From the NCBI GenBank assembly GCA_949751835.1, contig CATKHK010000013.1:186001-250000 (forward strand): a stretch of 64,000 bases of DNA, written 5' to 3'. The position numbers and the translations under genes were made by a program. The notes below the pieces were generated by a model. That model made no database searches, was not told the DNA's origin, and saw only the letters and a list, made by a program, of their open reading frames with translations. The stretch is from Blepharisma japonicum (lineage: Eukaryota > Ciliophora > Heterotrichea > Heterotrichida > Blepharismidae). Below, one piece after another: positions 40,155 to 51,183 of this stretch (the first letter of the stretch is position 1; each line of letters opens with the position of its first letter).

Positions 40155-43100
40155 TTATAAATTAAATTTTTGTCTGGAAGAGCTACGCACTTTGGGCATT
40201 TCTGAGGGTGATAGAAGTTCACCAGGCTTTATTGAAGATGCATTCAGTAATGCATGATATTGGGCAATTGGACTTTTATAAGCTGGCTTATTTATGTGAG
40301 AGGTTCCAAATGGCTCATGCCTACTATGGTCTTCGTGACGAAGGCCTCTTTGAGATAAATTTAATTCTCTTTGCTTTTCTTGTAAAGTCTCGTAGATCCC
40401 TGCTATTGCTTTTATAGTACTTTCTACTATATTAGTTTCTTCAGGGTTAGAATTTACAATTGGCAAAGAAAAAACAAAATCTGTAATTCTTGCCAGTCCT
40501 TCAGTAAGGTTCTGGATTTCTTCTTGCTGCCCAGCCTTAAGATTATTAGGGTCTGATATTTTTTTGGATAAGTCGATAAACTTCTTTTGGAGGTTTTCAA
40601 CCTGCTCCCCTTTAAGTTTTAACTCTTCTGTTAACCTTTGGTTGATTTTTATTAAAGAAATCCCATCTTTTCCAATCCCTCTTCCTTTTAAGCTGCTTTC
40701 CCCATTTCCAAGCAGCCTATCATTTTCTTTATTTAAAATTTCTATATCCCTCATAAGCCTATTTTTCTCTTCTCTAGTCTGTGACAGTGAATTTCTCAAT
40801 TCTTCATTTTCTTTGAAATTTTTATATTCTTCACTTCTTAGTCTTTTAATTTCTTCTAGCATTGTTTCTCTATCCTGTAAGCTTGCTTTTAAATCCTCTT
40901 TTGTCTTTTTCACATCTGAAATAGCTCCATTATACTTTTTAGTCAGCGCTTCAATTTCTTTTCTTTGGATTTCCATCGCTTCATCAGCTTGTGAATAATA
41001 TTCCTGTCCTTTTTCTTTTTGTTCTTTTAGCTCTTTATCCTTGAGTTGGGCTTTTTGTTTCCAGTATTTAATTTCATTTTCGTCTGTAAGATTGTCATAT
41101 GACACATCAGACGCTTTCATTTGGAAAGAATTGAGCTGTTTATAGTTTCCTTCTTCTCGTCGCCTTATTTCGAGTCTTAAATCTTGAATTGTTTGGTTTT
41201 TTTCGTCAATGCACTTTTTCCACATATTGATTTCGTTTCTTGTGGATAGGATATTTTTGTTGGTACTTTTAAGAATTTCCATTTTTGTGCGGTTTTCTTC
41301 TTTTAGGGTGGCGATTTCTTCTCGAGCAGCTTGAAGTTCGTATTCGAGGGATTCTAAAATTTCTTTTGGAGAGTCTCGAAGTTTGGAGATTTCTGAGGTA
41401 AATTCAGCATTTTTTTGGGACAGGCTAATACTTAGCTGCTGATAATGGTTTGCGTTTGCTTGGGCAACTGTAAACTCTTCGCTTAAAACTTCGATTTTTT
41501 CTAATAAAGCTTCTCTATTTTTTTCTTCTTGGAAGAGCTCTGACTCTAAATGCTTGATTTCATTAGTTAAATCATCGACTCTTGATTCTTTTTCTTCTCT
41601 GAGTTTCATAACTTGTCTGCTTAGTTCTACGACCTGTTGGCTTAGTTTATCATTTTCTTCTTTAGAACTTATATAATTTGTTTCAAAATTTACTTTTTCT
41701 TTATTCACAAAAGATTTTTCTTGGGTCAATTCTTCATTTTCTTCAGATATTCTTCTATATTCTTCTTTATAATATTTTAATTTTTCTTTTTTTGCATTAA
41801 TTTTTTCTTCTAGTCCAGATATTTCTTTTTTCATAGTTGTGATATATTTCTGCTGCTCATGCATAGCTTGTTTTGAAGCATCCTCTTGCTTTTTCAGCTC
41901 TATATGAGAATTTTTTAATTCCTGCATTTGTAGGCTAGCTTCAGTGAACATCCTGGAAATTGAGTCTTTTTCTTGCTCAAGCTCGAAAATTCTGTTTTTC
42001 AAAGGCTCAATTTCGCTGACAGATTCTGATGGATCTTTATTAGATTTAAAAGAAGATATAAGCTGGTCTTGATTTTCTCTAAACGCTTCAAGTCTTGATA
42101 TATCTTGCTTAAGTTCTGCTATTTTGGCATCTTTACTTGCAATAGTTTTTTTATTTTCTTCAATATTTGCTTTGAGGTATTCAAAAGACTCTCCTAAATT
42201 TTCAATATCTTGCAAAGCATTTTTTAATTCATTTTCTTTTTCTTCACGTTTAGCCTTTTCAAATAGTAGCTCTTGTTCAAGAATCCCTAATCTTTGTGCA
42301 GCTTCAGCTGTAGATCTTAGTTCTCCAAGCTCACTTTTTAGATTATTTATTTCAACGCTTATCCCTTCTCTTTCTTCTACAAGTGTACCAATTGCTTCTC
42401 TTTCAGTCTGATCCTTCTCTATTTTCTTTTTCAAGACTTCACATTCACTTTCTAACTCTTCTTTGATTTTTTTAATTTTTTCTACTTCTTCTTTTAGATG
42501 TCCTTCACTTTCAACTCTTTGCAGGTATTCAGCTTGCAGTGACATTTGCTGCTCATTAACAGTCTTCAAAATTTCATCAATTTGTGAAGCTGAAGCTACT
42601 AAGTCTTCGTCGACTTTTTCTTTTGAATTTATTCTTAAAGTGTCGAGCTCTCTTTGAAGTTCAGCAATTTTGATTTCTAATAGGATGTTTTTATCTTTAA
42701 GCTCCAGCATTTCTTTGCTTTTAACAGATTTTGCTTCAAGAAGCTGCTCATTAAGCTCGCTGATTTTTTCTCCATATTCTAATTTTACTTTGGTAATTTC
42801 ATCTTCATTGTTGAGGCTTGGGCTGATTGTGTAGGCCATTCTTTCTTCATCAATACTTCTTCTTTTAGGAGTATATAGGTTTTCGTCATCTATACTTCGC
42901 TTGTGGGCGGTATTTAAAAACTCTTCGTCGATACTTTTCTTATGAGAAGATATTAATATGTCTTCTTCTGTGTTTTTTATTTGTAAAAATCCTTGCTTTT
43001 CAGCACTTTTTTTGGGGACTAAATTTTCTTTAGTTTTTGCTTGTAAGTCTGCTATTATAGTTTTGAGATTTTCTTTTTCAAGTGTGCTTTCTTTTAGAGC

Positions 43101-44750
43101 TTCTCTTAATTCTTGTGTGAATTTCGCTTCTTCTTCAAGTCTCATTGAAATTGATGAAGGGCCACTTGCAAGCTCTTGTTTAAGATTGTCATTTTCTTTT
43201 TGCAATATATCATTTTCCACAAAGAGTCTTGCTGCTATTGGATTAGACTCAATTTGTTCTCTAAGCATTTCGTTTTCTCTTTTAAGATTTTCCAATTCAG
43301 AATCTTCTCCTGTCACTGGTTGCCCTTGTAGTCTTGAAATTGTTGAGTCTCTAAATTTCAGCACCATCTTATCATTGGTGATTTTTCTTTCATATTTGGA
43401 AATGGCTATATTCAAGGACTGAATTTGTTTATCTTTTTCATTTACTTGTTTTTCTAGCTCTGATACATTTTCTTGCCTTAATCTGATATTGTGCTCCAAT
43501 AATAATTCAAGCTGAGAAATTCTTTCATTAGGAGTGATACCTTTAAGACCAGGCACAAAATCTTTATTAGCACATCTTGGGCAGTTTATGACAGCTTGTT
43601 CAGCTATATTTTTAGCCTGGACAAGGTCTTCTTTAAGTCTTTTTATTTCTTCTCGTAATAAAACCAGTGATCCGCTTGTATCTTCATTTACAACTGCAGT
43701 ATTTTTTATCTGTTTCGCTCTCTGGGCGAATTTTAAAGTGGATAAAGTTTCCGCAAATGCTCCTGCTGCAGGGCTGATATTTGCCACTATATAAGTTTTC
43801 GAGTTCCCACCTAATGAATCTTTTAATAAAAAAGTCAGTTTCGAATCTCTATAGTGGACATGTCGAGACTTCCCTTCCGAAATATCAACAAGTGAATTAA
43901 TGACATTTCCTAAAGCTGACAAAGATTTATTGATCATTCCTGCTTCTTTTAGCCTATCTCCAGCTGCATCTGTCGCTTTTTGTCTTTCACTGCCTGCAAG
44001 ATCAATTAAATGAAACCTACTTGATCGAAAATTAACTAACCCGTCTACACTATGTTTGCTTTCAATTAGCAACGTAAACACTGAATGAGATCTTGAGCTT
44101 TCTTTATTCATAGAAGTAGACCCTACATGGCGGTTTTGTGTTCCTACTCTTAAAAGTTCATAAGTTTCAAAAGCATTGATTACAGTTTCTTCAATAAGAC
44201 CTTCGACATAAACTCCTCGTTTCATGTCTTCTCTTATCTGTAAACTTTCAAAACTAGGATCAAGTAAATCATTAATCTGCTCTTGATAAATCTCTAAATA
44301 AGAACATTTGATTAAATACTCACAATTAGAATTCTTCATTTCTTGGTTCACTTCGTGGAATATAAATTCAAAACATCTTGGCAAAAGACCTCGAAAATTG
44401 TACATTTCATGCTTCTCAAAATCAGAAGAAAATTCTTCAATTCCTAAACCTTGGATTGTGAAAGTCTTCCCAGCCCCAGTTTGTCCATATGCAAAGATAG
44501 TTCCATTATAACCTGAAAGACTGGACTTAGCAATTGGCTTGCCGACAGCATCAAAAATTTGTTCTTGGGTCACATATTCGTCAGCTACGTAATCATATGT
44601 AAATATTTTCGGCTCTGGGCGAGTTTCTAATGAAATAGAATTTTGAAATTCGTGGACAGTTACGCATTTTTTCCCGCTTTCTTGCTGCTCTCTGTTATTA
44701 AGCGGCCTTATTCTTAGGGCAACTTTTACATTGTCTTTTAAGTCTGCCAT
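40155..44750 (-). CDS. Kinesin-12-like (KIF15-type) motor protein
   Basis: A 1531-residue kinesin in one open frame, ATG 44748-44750, stop TAA. N-terminal motor (about 7-350): VKVALRIRPL, P-loop GQTGAGKT (89-96), SSRSHSVF, LIDLAGSERQ, KSLSALGNVINSL and RDSKLTFLLKDSLGGNSKT. RLKEAGMINKSL and the neck AQRAKQIKNTAVVNED are typical of kinesin-12/KIF15. The rest is an almost unbroken coiled coil to about 1450, as in KIF15, then a Ser/Arg-rich end. Kinesin-12 crosslinks and slides microtubules. It is the longest gene in the window and has no intron and no TGA codon. Confidence 0.93.
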   Translation of the reverse strand: MADLKDNVKVALRIRPLNNREQQESGKKCVTVHEFQNSISLETRPEPKIFTYDYVADEYVTQEQIFDAVGKPIAKSSLSGYNGTIFAYGQTGAGKTFTIQGLGIEEFSSDFEKHEMYNFRGLLPRCFEFIFHEVNQEMKNSNCEYLIKCSYLEIYQEQINDLLDPSFESLQIREDMKRGVYVEGLIEETVINAFETYELLRVGTQNRHVGSTSMNKESSRSHSVFTLLIESKHSVDGLVNFRSSRFHLIDLAGSERQKATDAAGDRLKEAGMINKSLSALGNVINSLVDISEGKSRHVHYRDSKLTFLLKDSLGGNSKTYIVANISPAAGAFAETLSTLKFAQRAKQIKNTAVVNEDTSGSLVLLREEIKRLKEDLVQAKNIAEQAVINCPRCANKDFVPGLKGITPNERISQLELLLEHNIRLRQENVSELEKQVNEKDKQIQSLNIAISKYERKITNDKMVLKFRDSTISRLQGQPVTGEDSELENLKRENEMLREQIESNPIAARLFVENDILQKENDNLKQELASGPSSISMRLEEEAKFTQELREALKESTLEKENLKTIIADLQAKTKENLVPKKSAEKQGFLQIKNTEEDILISSHKKSIDEEFLNTAHKRSIDDENLYTPKRRSIDEERMAYTISPSLNNEDEITKVKLEYGEKISELNEQLLEAKSVKSKEMLELKDKNILLEIKIAELQRELDTLRINSKEKVDEDLVASASQIDEILKTVNEQQMSLQAEYLQRVESEGHLKEEVEKIKKIKEELESECEVLKKKIEKDQTEREAIGTLVEEREGISVEINNLKSELGELRSTAEAAQRLGILEQELLFEKAKREEKENELKNALQDIENLGESFEYLKANIEENKKTIASKDAKIAELKQDISRLEAFRENQDQLISSFKSNKDPSESVSEIEPLKNRIFELEQEKDSISRMFTEASLQMQELKNSHIELKKQEDASKQAMHEQQKYITTMKKEISGLEEKINAKKEKLKYYKEEYRRISEENEELTQEKSFVNKEKVNFETNYISSKEENDKLSQQVVELSRQVMKLREEKESRVDDLTNEIKHLESELFQEEKNREALLEKIEVLSEEFTVAQANANHYQQLSISLSQKNAEFTSEISKLRDSPKEILESLEYELQAAREEIATLKEENRTKMEILKSTNKNILSTRNEINMWKKCIDEKNQTIQDLRLEIRRREEGNYKQLNSFQMKASDVSYDNLTDENEIKYWKQKAQLKDKELKEQKEKGQEYYSQADEAMEIQRKEIEALTKKYNGAISDVKKTKEDLKASLQDRETMLEEIKRLRSEEYKNFKENEELRNSLSQTREEKNRLMRDIEILNKENDRLLGNGESSLKGRGIGKDGISLIKINQRLTEELKLKGEQVENLQKKFIDLSKKISDPNNLKAGQQEEIQNLTEGLARITDFVFSLPIVNSNPEETNIVESTIKAIAGIYETLQEKQRELNLSQRGLRHEDHSRHEPFGTSHINKPAYKSPIAQYHALLNASSIKPGELLSPSEMPKVRSSSRQKFNL

Positions 44751-44881
44751 TTAAATTATGAAATTCTATGAGCAAGTTGTCAGTAAAAACAATTAGTAAT
44801 AGCTGAATTATAGAAAAGCCGAATGCAATTAAAATATTAAAAAAGATTAAAAAGCGATCAATATTTCATTTTTATATAAAA

Positions 44882-45631
44882 ATGCTAAAAAGTCCTTTGG
44901 TTTTTGTATTTAATATCTTGGAATCCCAGCACAGCTTATACAGAACAATCCTTTACGATCATATAAAAGATATTTTTGCCCAGGATAATCAGCCAATTAT
45001 TTTCCTCCCAGTTCGCAATCCTGCAACAACAAATCTTGTCCAGAGGGCTGGATATATCCATTCAAGGCTCTCAGATCTTAAAAAGCCTCACGTTGTAGCG
45101 TTTTCAGTGGCTGGCTTAGACTGCAGACATGCAATGTGCAAATTTGGGACAAAAATTGAGAGTCTTACTACCATCAGTTCTCCTCATCATGGAAGCAGAT
45201 TTTCTGATTGGACTCACACACCTCAATATGAAGAAGGCCGTCTAGACCCAGTTGTAAGATTTCTAGGGATCACTAAAAGAGCTTTAGACGAAATCGACAC
45301 TAAAAGTATAGCAAGGCTCAATGCTTCACTGCCTCCAAGAAATGATGTAAAACAATATTCCATTTCTTCATGGAGACCTTCTGAAACAATGACATTCGCG
45401 CTTTCAGATTTAGGTAAAAAATTAGAAGATTATGTTCCCTTCCATAAGAGGACTTGCGATGGGGTGTTCTTTAGCTATGAAGCAGAATGGGGAGATCATT
45501 TAGCAACATTTGATATGGACCACACAGAACTGATTGGGAGTAATCTAAAAAACAACTGCGCACCAGTTTATAGGCTGGTTTTAGACAACTTGGTAAGACA
45601 TGAAAAGGTTAAGGCAAATTTAGCACTTTAG
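44882..45631 (+). CDS. Lipase, alpha/beta-hydrolase fold
   Basis: A 249-residue protein, ATG 44882, stop TAA, divergent from the kinesin with 131 bases between. It resembles bacterial and fungal triacylglycerol lipases: VVAFSVAGLDCRHAM corresponds to the HSMGGLDxRY nucleophile elbow (the Ser of SVAG being catalytic), and TISSPHHGSRFSDW follows as usual. An Asp/His pair late in the chain (EWGDHLATFDMDHTELIG) can complete the triad. The first Gly of GxSxG is replaced by Phe. No signal peptide, so it probably acts inside the cell or in mitochondria. Confidence 0.8.
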   Translation: MLKSPLVFVFNILESQHSLYRTILYDHIKDIFAQDNQPIIFLPVRNPATTNLVQRAGYIHSRLSDLKKPHVVAFSVAGLDCRHAMCKFGTKIESLTTISSPHHGSRFSDWTHTPQYEEGRLDPVVRFLGITKRALDEIDTKSIARLNASLPPRNDVKQYSISSWRPSETMTFALSDLGKKLEDYVPFHKRTCDGVFFSYEAEWGDHLATFDMDHTELIGSNLKNNCAPVYRLVLDNLVRHEKVKANLAL

Positions 45632-45656
45632 ATTAACCGTAATAATTTCAAGTAAA

Positions 45657-46499
45657 ATGGAAATTCAAAACACCGAAGAGGAGGAGGCGCTTATAAGCAT
45701 TTTATATGAAAAACTACAAGAACACTTCTCAGACTCGATTTCATTTAAAAAAGCAAGGCATTTTCTTCACAAAAAACGTAACTTGTCGCTATCTTCAGTC
45801 GAAAATATTTTTACATTTAGTAATCATCCTCAAGATACTCATATAAGTCTTGAAGAATTTTCAAGGAATTTTATTGACTATTTTAAAAGCATTAATGTTA
45901 AGCTAGCTTTAATGAAGGAAGACTATCAAGAGAAAAAAGAAGTTTATAATGCAGGAATAGAGCCAATAAGACTGGCAAAAGAAAATATTGAAATTAACCA
46001 ATATGGGATCATGAAGGGAAGTGTTCTTAATATAGTTGTTATTAGTGCAACGGTTAAGAGAAATCCGTATGCAAACCCTTTCGTTATATTAAAATGTGAG
46101 ATGAATAATTTTATTACGAGTCAAGTTATGTACAATAACAGCCCAGAGTGAAATCAAAGCTTTAGTACAGAAATAGAGCATGGGATGCAAGATGTGGTGT
46201 GCACAGTTATGCATTATGATCCAGATGGAAGTCATGAGCTGATAGGCGATACTCACATTGCAATGGAAAATTTGAGAGATCAAGAGTATAAAGAAATTGA
46301 ATTTTCGATATTTTTACATAAGGAGAATGAAGTGCCAACAGGGTCGTTAAAGCTTGGACTTCAATGAATATGAGATGCTGCACAATATTATGATTCTTTA
46401 AGTGGCAAATGGAAAGATGAAACTGATAAATTTCAAAGAGAAATCCTGCTACTGGAGAATGAGTTAAAAGCAATTCAAGACTTCATAAATTCATTATAG
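45657..46499 (+). CDS. C2-domain protein with EF-hand-like N-terminus
   Basis: The 280-residue product uses TGA=Trp at 46149-46151 (SPEWNQSF, the conserved C2 Trp) and twice near 46365 (LQWIWDAAQ), and ends in TAG 46497-46499. Residues 1-90 look like a degenerate EF-hand pair (DTHISLEEFSRNFIDYF). Residues about 120-230 are a C2 domain (GSVLNIVVISATVKRN, NPFVILKCEM, NSPEWNQSFS, VVCTVMHYDPDG, ELIGDTHIAM). A Ca-binding Asp set is only partly kept, so lipid binding may be calcium-independent. A coiled coil ends it. The C2 Trp being TGA is good support for the code. Confidence 0.85.
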
Positions 46500-46556
46500 C
46501 CTATTAAAATAATCTTATAAATATTGTAATTCAACTTAATTACTCATAATATTTTT

Positions 46557-48221
46557 ATGGAGCCTAAAGGATACAAAAAAGAAATCCAAAGGAATATAGA
46601 TGCCCCTTCTTGTGGAATTTGCTTTGAGCACTATAACTCAGAAAACAAAATCCCTAAGCTTCTTGATTGTGCTCATACTATCTGCCAAGAATGTGTTACA
46701 ACATACACAAAGGCAAATTCTATATTATGTCCATTCTGCCAGCAGCCGACTAATTTACTTTTAACGCCCCTTAAAACAAATTTTGCTTTATTAGAGATTG
46801 CGCATGAAGAAAAAACCGCTATTCTTTGTGCAACCCATGGTGAGCAAGTTATTGCTTTTTGCGAATTGGAAAATTTATTGATATGCATTCAATGCATTAC
46901 TCAACATAGAGGACATGCATTTTTCCCTTTAACTGACCCTCAAACAGCTCTTTACCCAGGAAAAATACTTCAAAAGTTAGAAACCCATCAGCAGCAATTC
47001 CAAGAAGGCTTATCATGGTGCCAAGAAAAGAAAGCTTCAATACAAAATCTTATCAATACTCATATTGAAGGATATAAACAAGCAGAACAAAAATTGATTG
47101 AGCAAATTCAGAAGAGCACTAATGATTGCATAGCATTTTTGAGAGATTTTGGAAATATGGAGCATTTAGATAAAACTGAAGGTTTCATAGATAATGAGCT
47201 AAAAGAAATTCAAAAAAGCATTGATATAATTAAAAATGCCAAAAATGGGGCAAGCAATCTAACTGAATTAATATATTTAACAAGCTTACAAAAAAATTCA
47301 TATAAAGTACCAATTTATAAAGAAAATGAAGAGCAGTATAATGTATTGGAAAGCTATATTGATTATCATGAGAACATATTAGAAAACTGTAAGCTGAGCT
47401 CCAAAAAAAGTATAAAAGCTAATGGAAATAAAGATTTGCCTATTAATCCAAACTACTTAAAACTTTTTTCAACAAATACAAGATTGATAACCGTACACCT
47501 TAAAACATCCCAAAAATATGAAAACCCTGTGCTGCTTGACGGACATACACCTATTGCGTTAAGTGGATATGCCTGCATTGTTCCAATCCCAAATGATATG
47601 ATATTCTGCTTTGGAAACAACATCAGTGGGAAATTCACAGGAGACACATATATAATAAATCAAAATTTTTCTGCAAGAGCAGTTTTTAATGGTACTCCTT
47701 GTATTGGTGCCAATGGGGTTTATTTAAATGGATCTATCTATGTATTTGGAGGATACAATGGAAGATACATGAGCCTAGCAGAGAAATATGATCTAACACG
47801 AAATCAATGGGTTAAGCTAAATAATCTACCATTACCCTCAGGATACTGTCCAAGTGTGTGTCTATTTGATGGAGAAATAATTATTAGTGGGTATAAGCTT
47901 CAATGCGCTTATAAATACATTCCAGAGAATTCGACCTATGCGACACTTCCTCCACAACTTTGCCAAAACAGTGCTAAAGTTATATGCAGTGATAATAAAA
48001 AAGTATTTATTATTGATCCCTTAGGGCCATCATATGAAAGTGGAGATAATGATGTTTGAAGATGAACTTCTATAGGCCAAATAGCTTCTCCGCAAAAAGA
48101 CGCATTTTCATATAAAACAGTTTACCAAGATATGGTTTATTTCTTTTCTGAATATACTTTGGTAGCCTTTAACCTCAAAGAAAAGAAATTCCAATCCATA
48201 AAAAACGACATTAGGGTATAG
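46557..48221 (+). CDS. RING, B-box, coiled-coil and Kelch protein (TRIM-like)
   Basis: A 554-residue product, ATG 46557, with TGA=Trp codons at NDVWRWTS and stop TAG 48219-48221. RING finger: CGICFEHYNSENKIPKLLDC, HTICQEC, CPFCQQP (19-65). B-box: CATHGEQVIAFCELENLLIC to HRGH (90-122). A coiled coil (130-230) follows, and then Kelch repeats (about 340-540: SGYACIVPIPNDMIFCFGNN, GSIYVFGGYNGRYMSLAEKY). This is the TRIM (RBCC) layout with a Kelch propeller in place of the usual SPRY or NHL end. Probably a ubiquitin ligase whose Kelch part chooses the substrate. Confidence 0.9.
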
Positions 48222-48252
48222 TAAACAAAAATCATTTATTAGTAATTCACTC

Positions 48253-49377
48253 TTAAATTGCATCTTTAAATTTTTCATGACTCAAACTATCACTTTCTTG
48301 GGTTGATTTCGTCGTAGGAGCGCTATGAGCTCTTTTATATTCTTTTTGAATTTGTATTCATTCTTCATCATATTCATCCATTGCTTTCCTTGTAATTGTA
48401 ATTGTATTTGGAACAGTTATTTCTTCTTTTCCTGATCCTTCCTCTTGATCTTTTATGAAAGATAAAATACTTGCCATTATTCTTCCATTTGAGCTATTTT
48501 TACAATGCAAATTAGAGCAAAAAAATCGAGCAACTTTGTCTATAAAACTTAAAGGTCTTGGGGTATTATGATTTCCATCAACTAAATAGAGTTGTTTTGC
48601 TCCTGCATATTTTTTATATAAGGATTTTGTATGATGCACAGGCACGAAATCATCATCTTTTCCTGTAACAAAGATTGAGGGAGATCTGCAAGTTAAAACC
48701 CTTTCGATTGGATTTAACTCGTCAATATCAAAATTCACTTTTTCTTTTATTGTGTTTTTGATCCTATTTAACGCAAATTTGATCAAAAAATTAGGCACCC
48801 CTGCAGCTTTTTCACCTATTTCAGTAGCTAATTTTCGTAGTGACGAAAATGGGCTATCCAAAACAAGTCCAGCTATAGGGAAATTTTGGCTTGCATAATA
48901 AATTGCTGCAACTGCGCCCATACTTCTCCCCCAAAGCCCAATAGAGCTTACTCTTCTATTTTTTAGCAAATAATTAGCTAAAATTTCCAAATCATATCTT
49001 TCATATCAGCCTAAAGTGACGTATTCTCCTTCTGATAAACCACACCCTGCTCAGTCAAAACAAACTACTGTCATATTATAGGGCAACAACATAGGAACAG
49101 TATCAAGGCCTTCTATTCTAGAACCACAATTTCCGTGTAAATATATTACACAAGGCATAATTTCTTCAGGTCTTGAAGCTTCGATTGGCTCAAAGTGAGA
49201 GCATTGGATTCTGCAGCCATTGCTACTTACTATTGAAAAATCTGTTCGCTGATATGTCCTATCATCAACTAATGTAAACATTCGGTCACCAAGATCATAG
49301 ATAGTGTAATTTTCTCTTTCTGGCCTTATAAAGGACTTCCAGAGCATTTCATAGCCTTTAGTTATTGAGGAAAACAT
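48253..49377 (-). CDS. ABHD17-like alpha/beta hydrolase
   Basis: The 374-residue frame is joined by TGA=Trp codons (CFDWAGCGLSEG, TLGWYERYD, YDEEWIQIQ) and ends in TAA 48253-48255. Catalytic features: oxyanion loop YLHGNCGSR, nucleophile elbow LWGRSMGAVAA (Ser of GRSMG), acid region FVTGKDDDFVP and the His of DGNHNTPRP. This is the serine-hydrolase group with ABHD13/ABHD17 (depalmitoylases) and bacterial S33-like esterases. The C-terminal 90 residues are polar and extra to the fold. A DHHC palmitoyltransferase and MGC(C/N)-type lipid-anchored proteins are also encoded in this window, but a link is only a suggestion. Confidence 0.88.
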
Positions 49378-49641
49378 CCAATTGGATTACAATTTATTAA
49401 TGTCCATAAGGTATAGTCGTTTTTGTAAAATAAATTTCAAGAAATATATAATCCGACTTAATTTATATAATACTGCAATTTTTCCCTCTAAAAGAGTTAT
49501 TTTAAGGCTTATTTACCCTAGTTTTTTTTTCCTGAAAAGACAATTTCTGTTAATAAGTTAAAAAATTTGAGAAATTATTTATAATAGTTTTATATGAAAA
49601 CCGTTTATAATTAAAGTCATATTTATATCGTACTTTGAAAT
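49378..49641. other. Intergenic, no gene seen
   Basis: AT-rich spacer between the hydrolase start and the end of the first kinase of the array. Nothing recognisable. Confidence 0.6.
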
Positions 49642-50739
49642 TTAGTTTATAAACTTGAAAAATGAATTTTTTCTTCTCCTCGATTTTTGGTTATTTGGGT
49701 CTTCTTTTTCATTTTGTGGAGGAAGAGGAGGTGCCTCATTGAAAAAATACCCAATAAAAATATCTTGACAAATATCAGCCTTAACAGATATGCCATCATT
49801 TCAATCTTCAGATGCATGCTTGAGATTAAAGTTATCAGAATTGCTCGGCTGGAAGGTTGGGATAATTTCTTTTCTAAACAATTTGTCTCATTCCACATCA
49901 GCCAGCCATGGGTGATTTTTCACTTCTTCATACCCTCCATTGCCAAGCCTGTTCTGAGCTTTTCTTTGTATTAGATGATTCGCAAAATTTAACGCTTCTT
50001 GAGACCATGTTGAAGGAATTTCACTTCTTTTAAGTTGGACTTGCTTTGACAATATTTGATCTCTGATTTCTTTTCTATCTTTTCCAAGATAAGGTCTAAC
50101 CCCAGCTATCATTTCATAGAGTATAACTCCTACTGCATATCAATCAGCCACATATGAGTGGCTTTGTCTACACATTACTTCTGGAGCCATATACCCAGGG
50201 GTTCCTGAAGTATCCCCTGAGTTATCTTCCATCCAGATTCTTGCTATCCCAAAGTCAGTAATATGCAAGTATCCTAAGCTGTCGAAAACCAAATTTTCTG
50301 GTTTGATATCCCTATGCAAAATTTTATTTGAGTGCAAGTATTCTAGACCAGTGACTAAACAGGCAACTATGAATTTTGCTTGTTCTTCATTAAAAGCTTG
50401 CTTTGTTAATTGATATCTCAAATCTCCGCCGGCTTTGAGATCCATGGTGAGATAAAGGAAATCTCGGTCTTGAAAAGCGTGATGCATGTTTACAATAAAA
50501 GGGTGCTTTAGAATACTGAGCAGTCTTTTCTCGTTCATTACGGAGTGAACTGATCTCTTTGCAAGGACTCTTGATTTCAGCATCTCCTTTAAAGCATATG
50601 ATTGTTTGGTCTTCTTGTGTGTGACTTTTCATACTTTGCTGAAGCCTCCTTTACCAATAGGATTGTGGAATTCAAATTGGGTCGAGTCGATGCTTATTGT
50701 AGGGTCGAAGTTGTCAATATGTAGGCTGCAGTTTCCCAT
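49642..50739 (-). CDS. YANK/STK32-like AGC kinase, array member 1
   Basis: The 365-residue product uses TGA=Trp at several places (KVWKVTH, VADWYAVG, DVEWDKL, SEDWNDG). It starts MGNC, a myristoylation/acylation signal, at ATG 50737-50739. Kinase domain about 22-290: Gly-loop GKGGFSKV (29-36), Lys51 in YALKEM, HRD (142-144), DFG (162-164) and APE (185-187). GGDLRYQL and the tail DVEWDKLFRKEIIPTFQPSN closely resemble STK32/YANK (MNWDAVFKKALMPGF). After this come about 60 residues of Pro/Asn/Arg-rich tail. All catalytic residues are present. YANK substrates are poorly known. Stop TAA 49642-49644. Confidence 0.88.
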
Positions 50740-51183
50740 ATTAGAGCGAATACAAATTTAATAAAAGAAAATTAGAATGACCGCAAACTTCTTATTTTTG
50801 TAAAATTTAATGAGAGTTATTTATAGATTGATCGAGAAATTCATATAGAAGTGATTGTAGAAATAATAGTTCTACCATTATAATGCATGGTTGAGCTAAA
50901 AAAAATGATAATATATAAAATTAAATTTTTAATTAGGAATTTTATGATTTATAGAGCTGCACTACTGTTTTAAATTAGAAATAATTAAATAAGCATCACT
51001 AGGTAGTTATAAGGTATAGAAAATTTGTTTGCAAGATATTGAATAACACCAAAAAGTATGAAAGATTATAACTCTAACTTTTAAATATAGGTAGCAGGCT
51101 GCAGTTAGAAAGAATTGTTAATTTTCTTATATATTGAATTATTTCTCCAATTAGACCAATTAATCATTATTAAAGTCATAATC
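50740..51183. other. Intergenic between array members 1 and 2
   Basis: 444 bases, AT-rich, containing the promoter of member 1 and the 3' end of member 2. No further feature seen. Confidence 0.6.

Noticed and set aside
40564-43794. Several Ser/Phe/Leu-rich plus-strand open frames opposite the long kinesin
   Set aside because: They are antisense shadows of a Lys/Glu-rich coiled-coil gene; their composition (runs of Ser, Phe, Leu) is just the complement of Glu/Lys codons.
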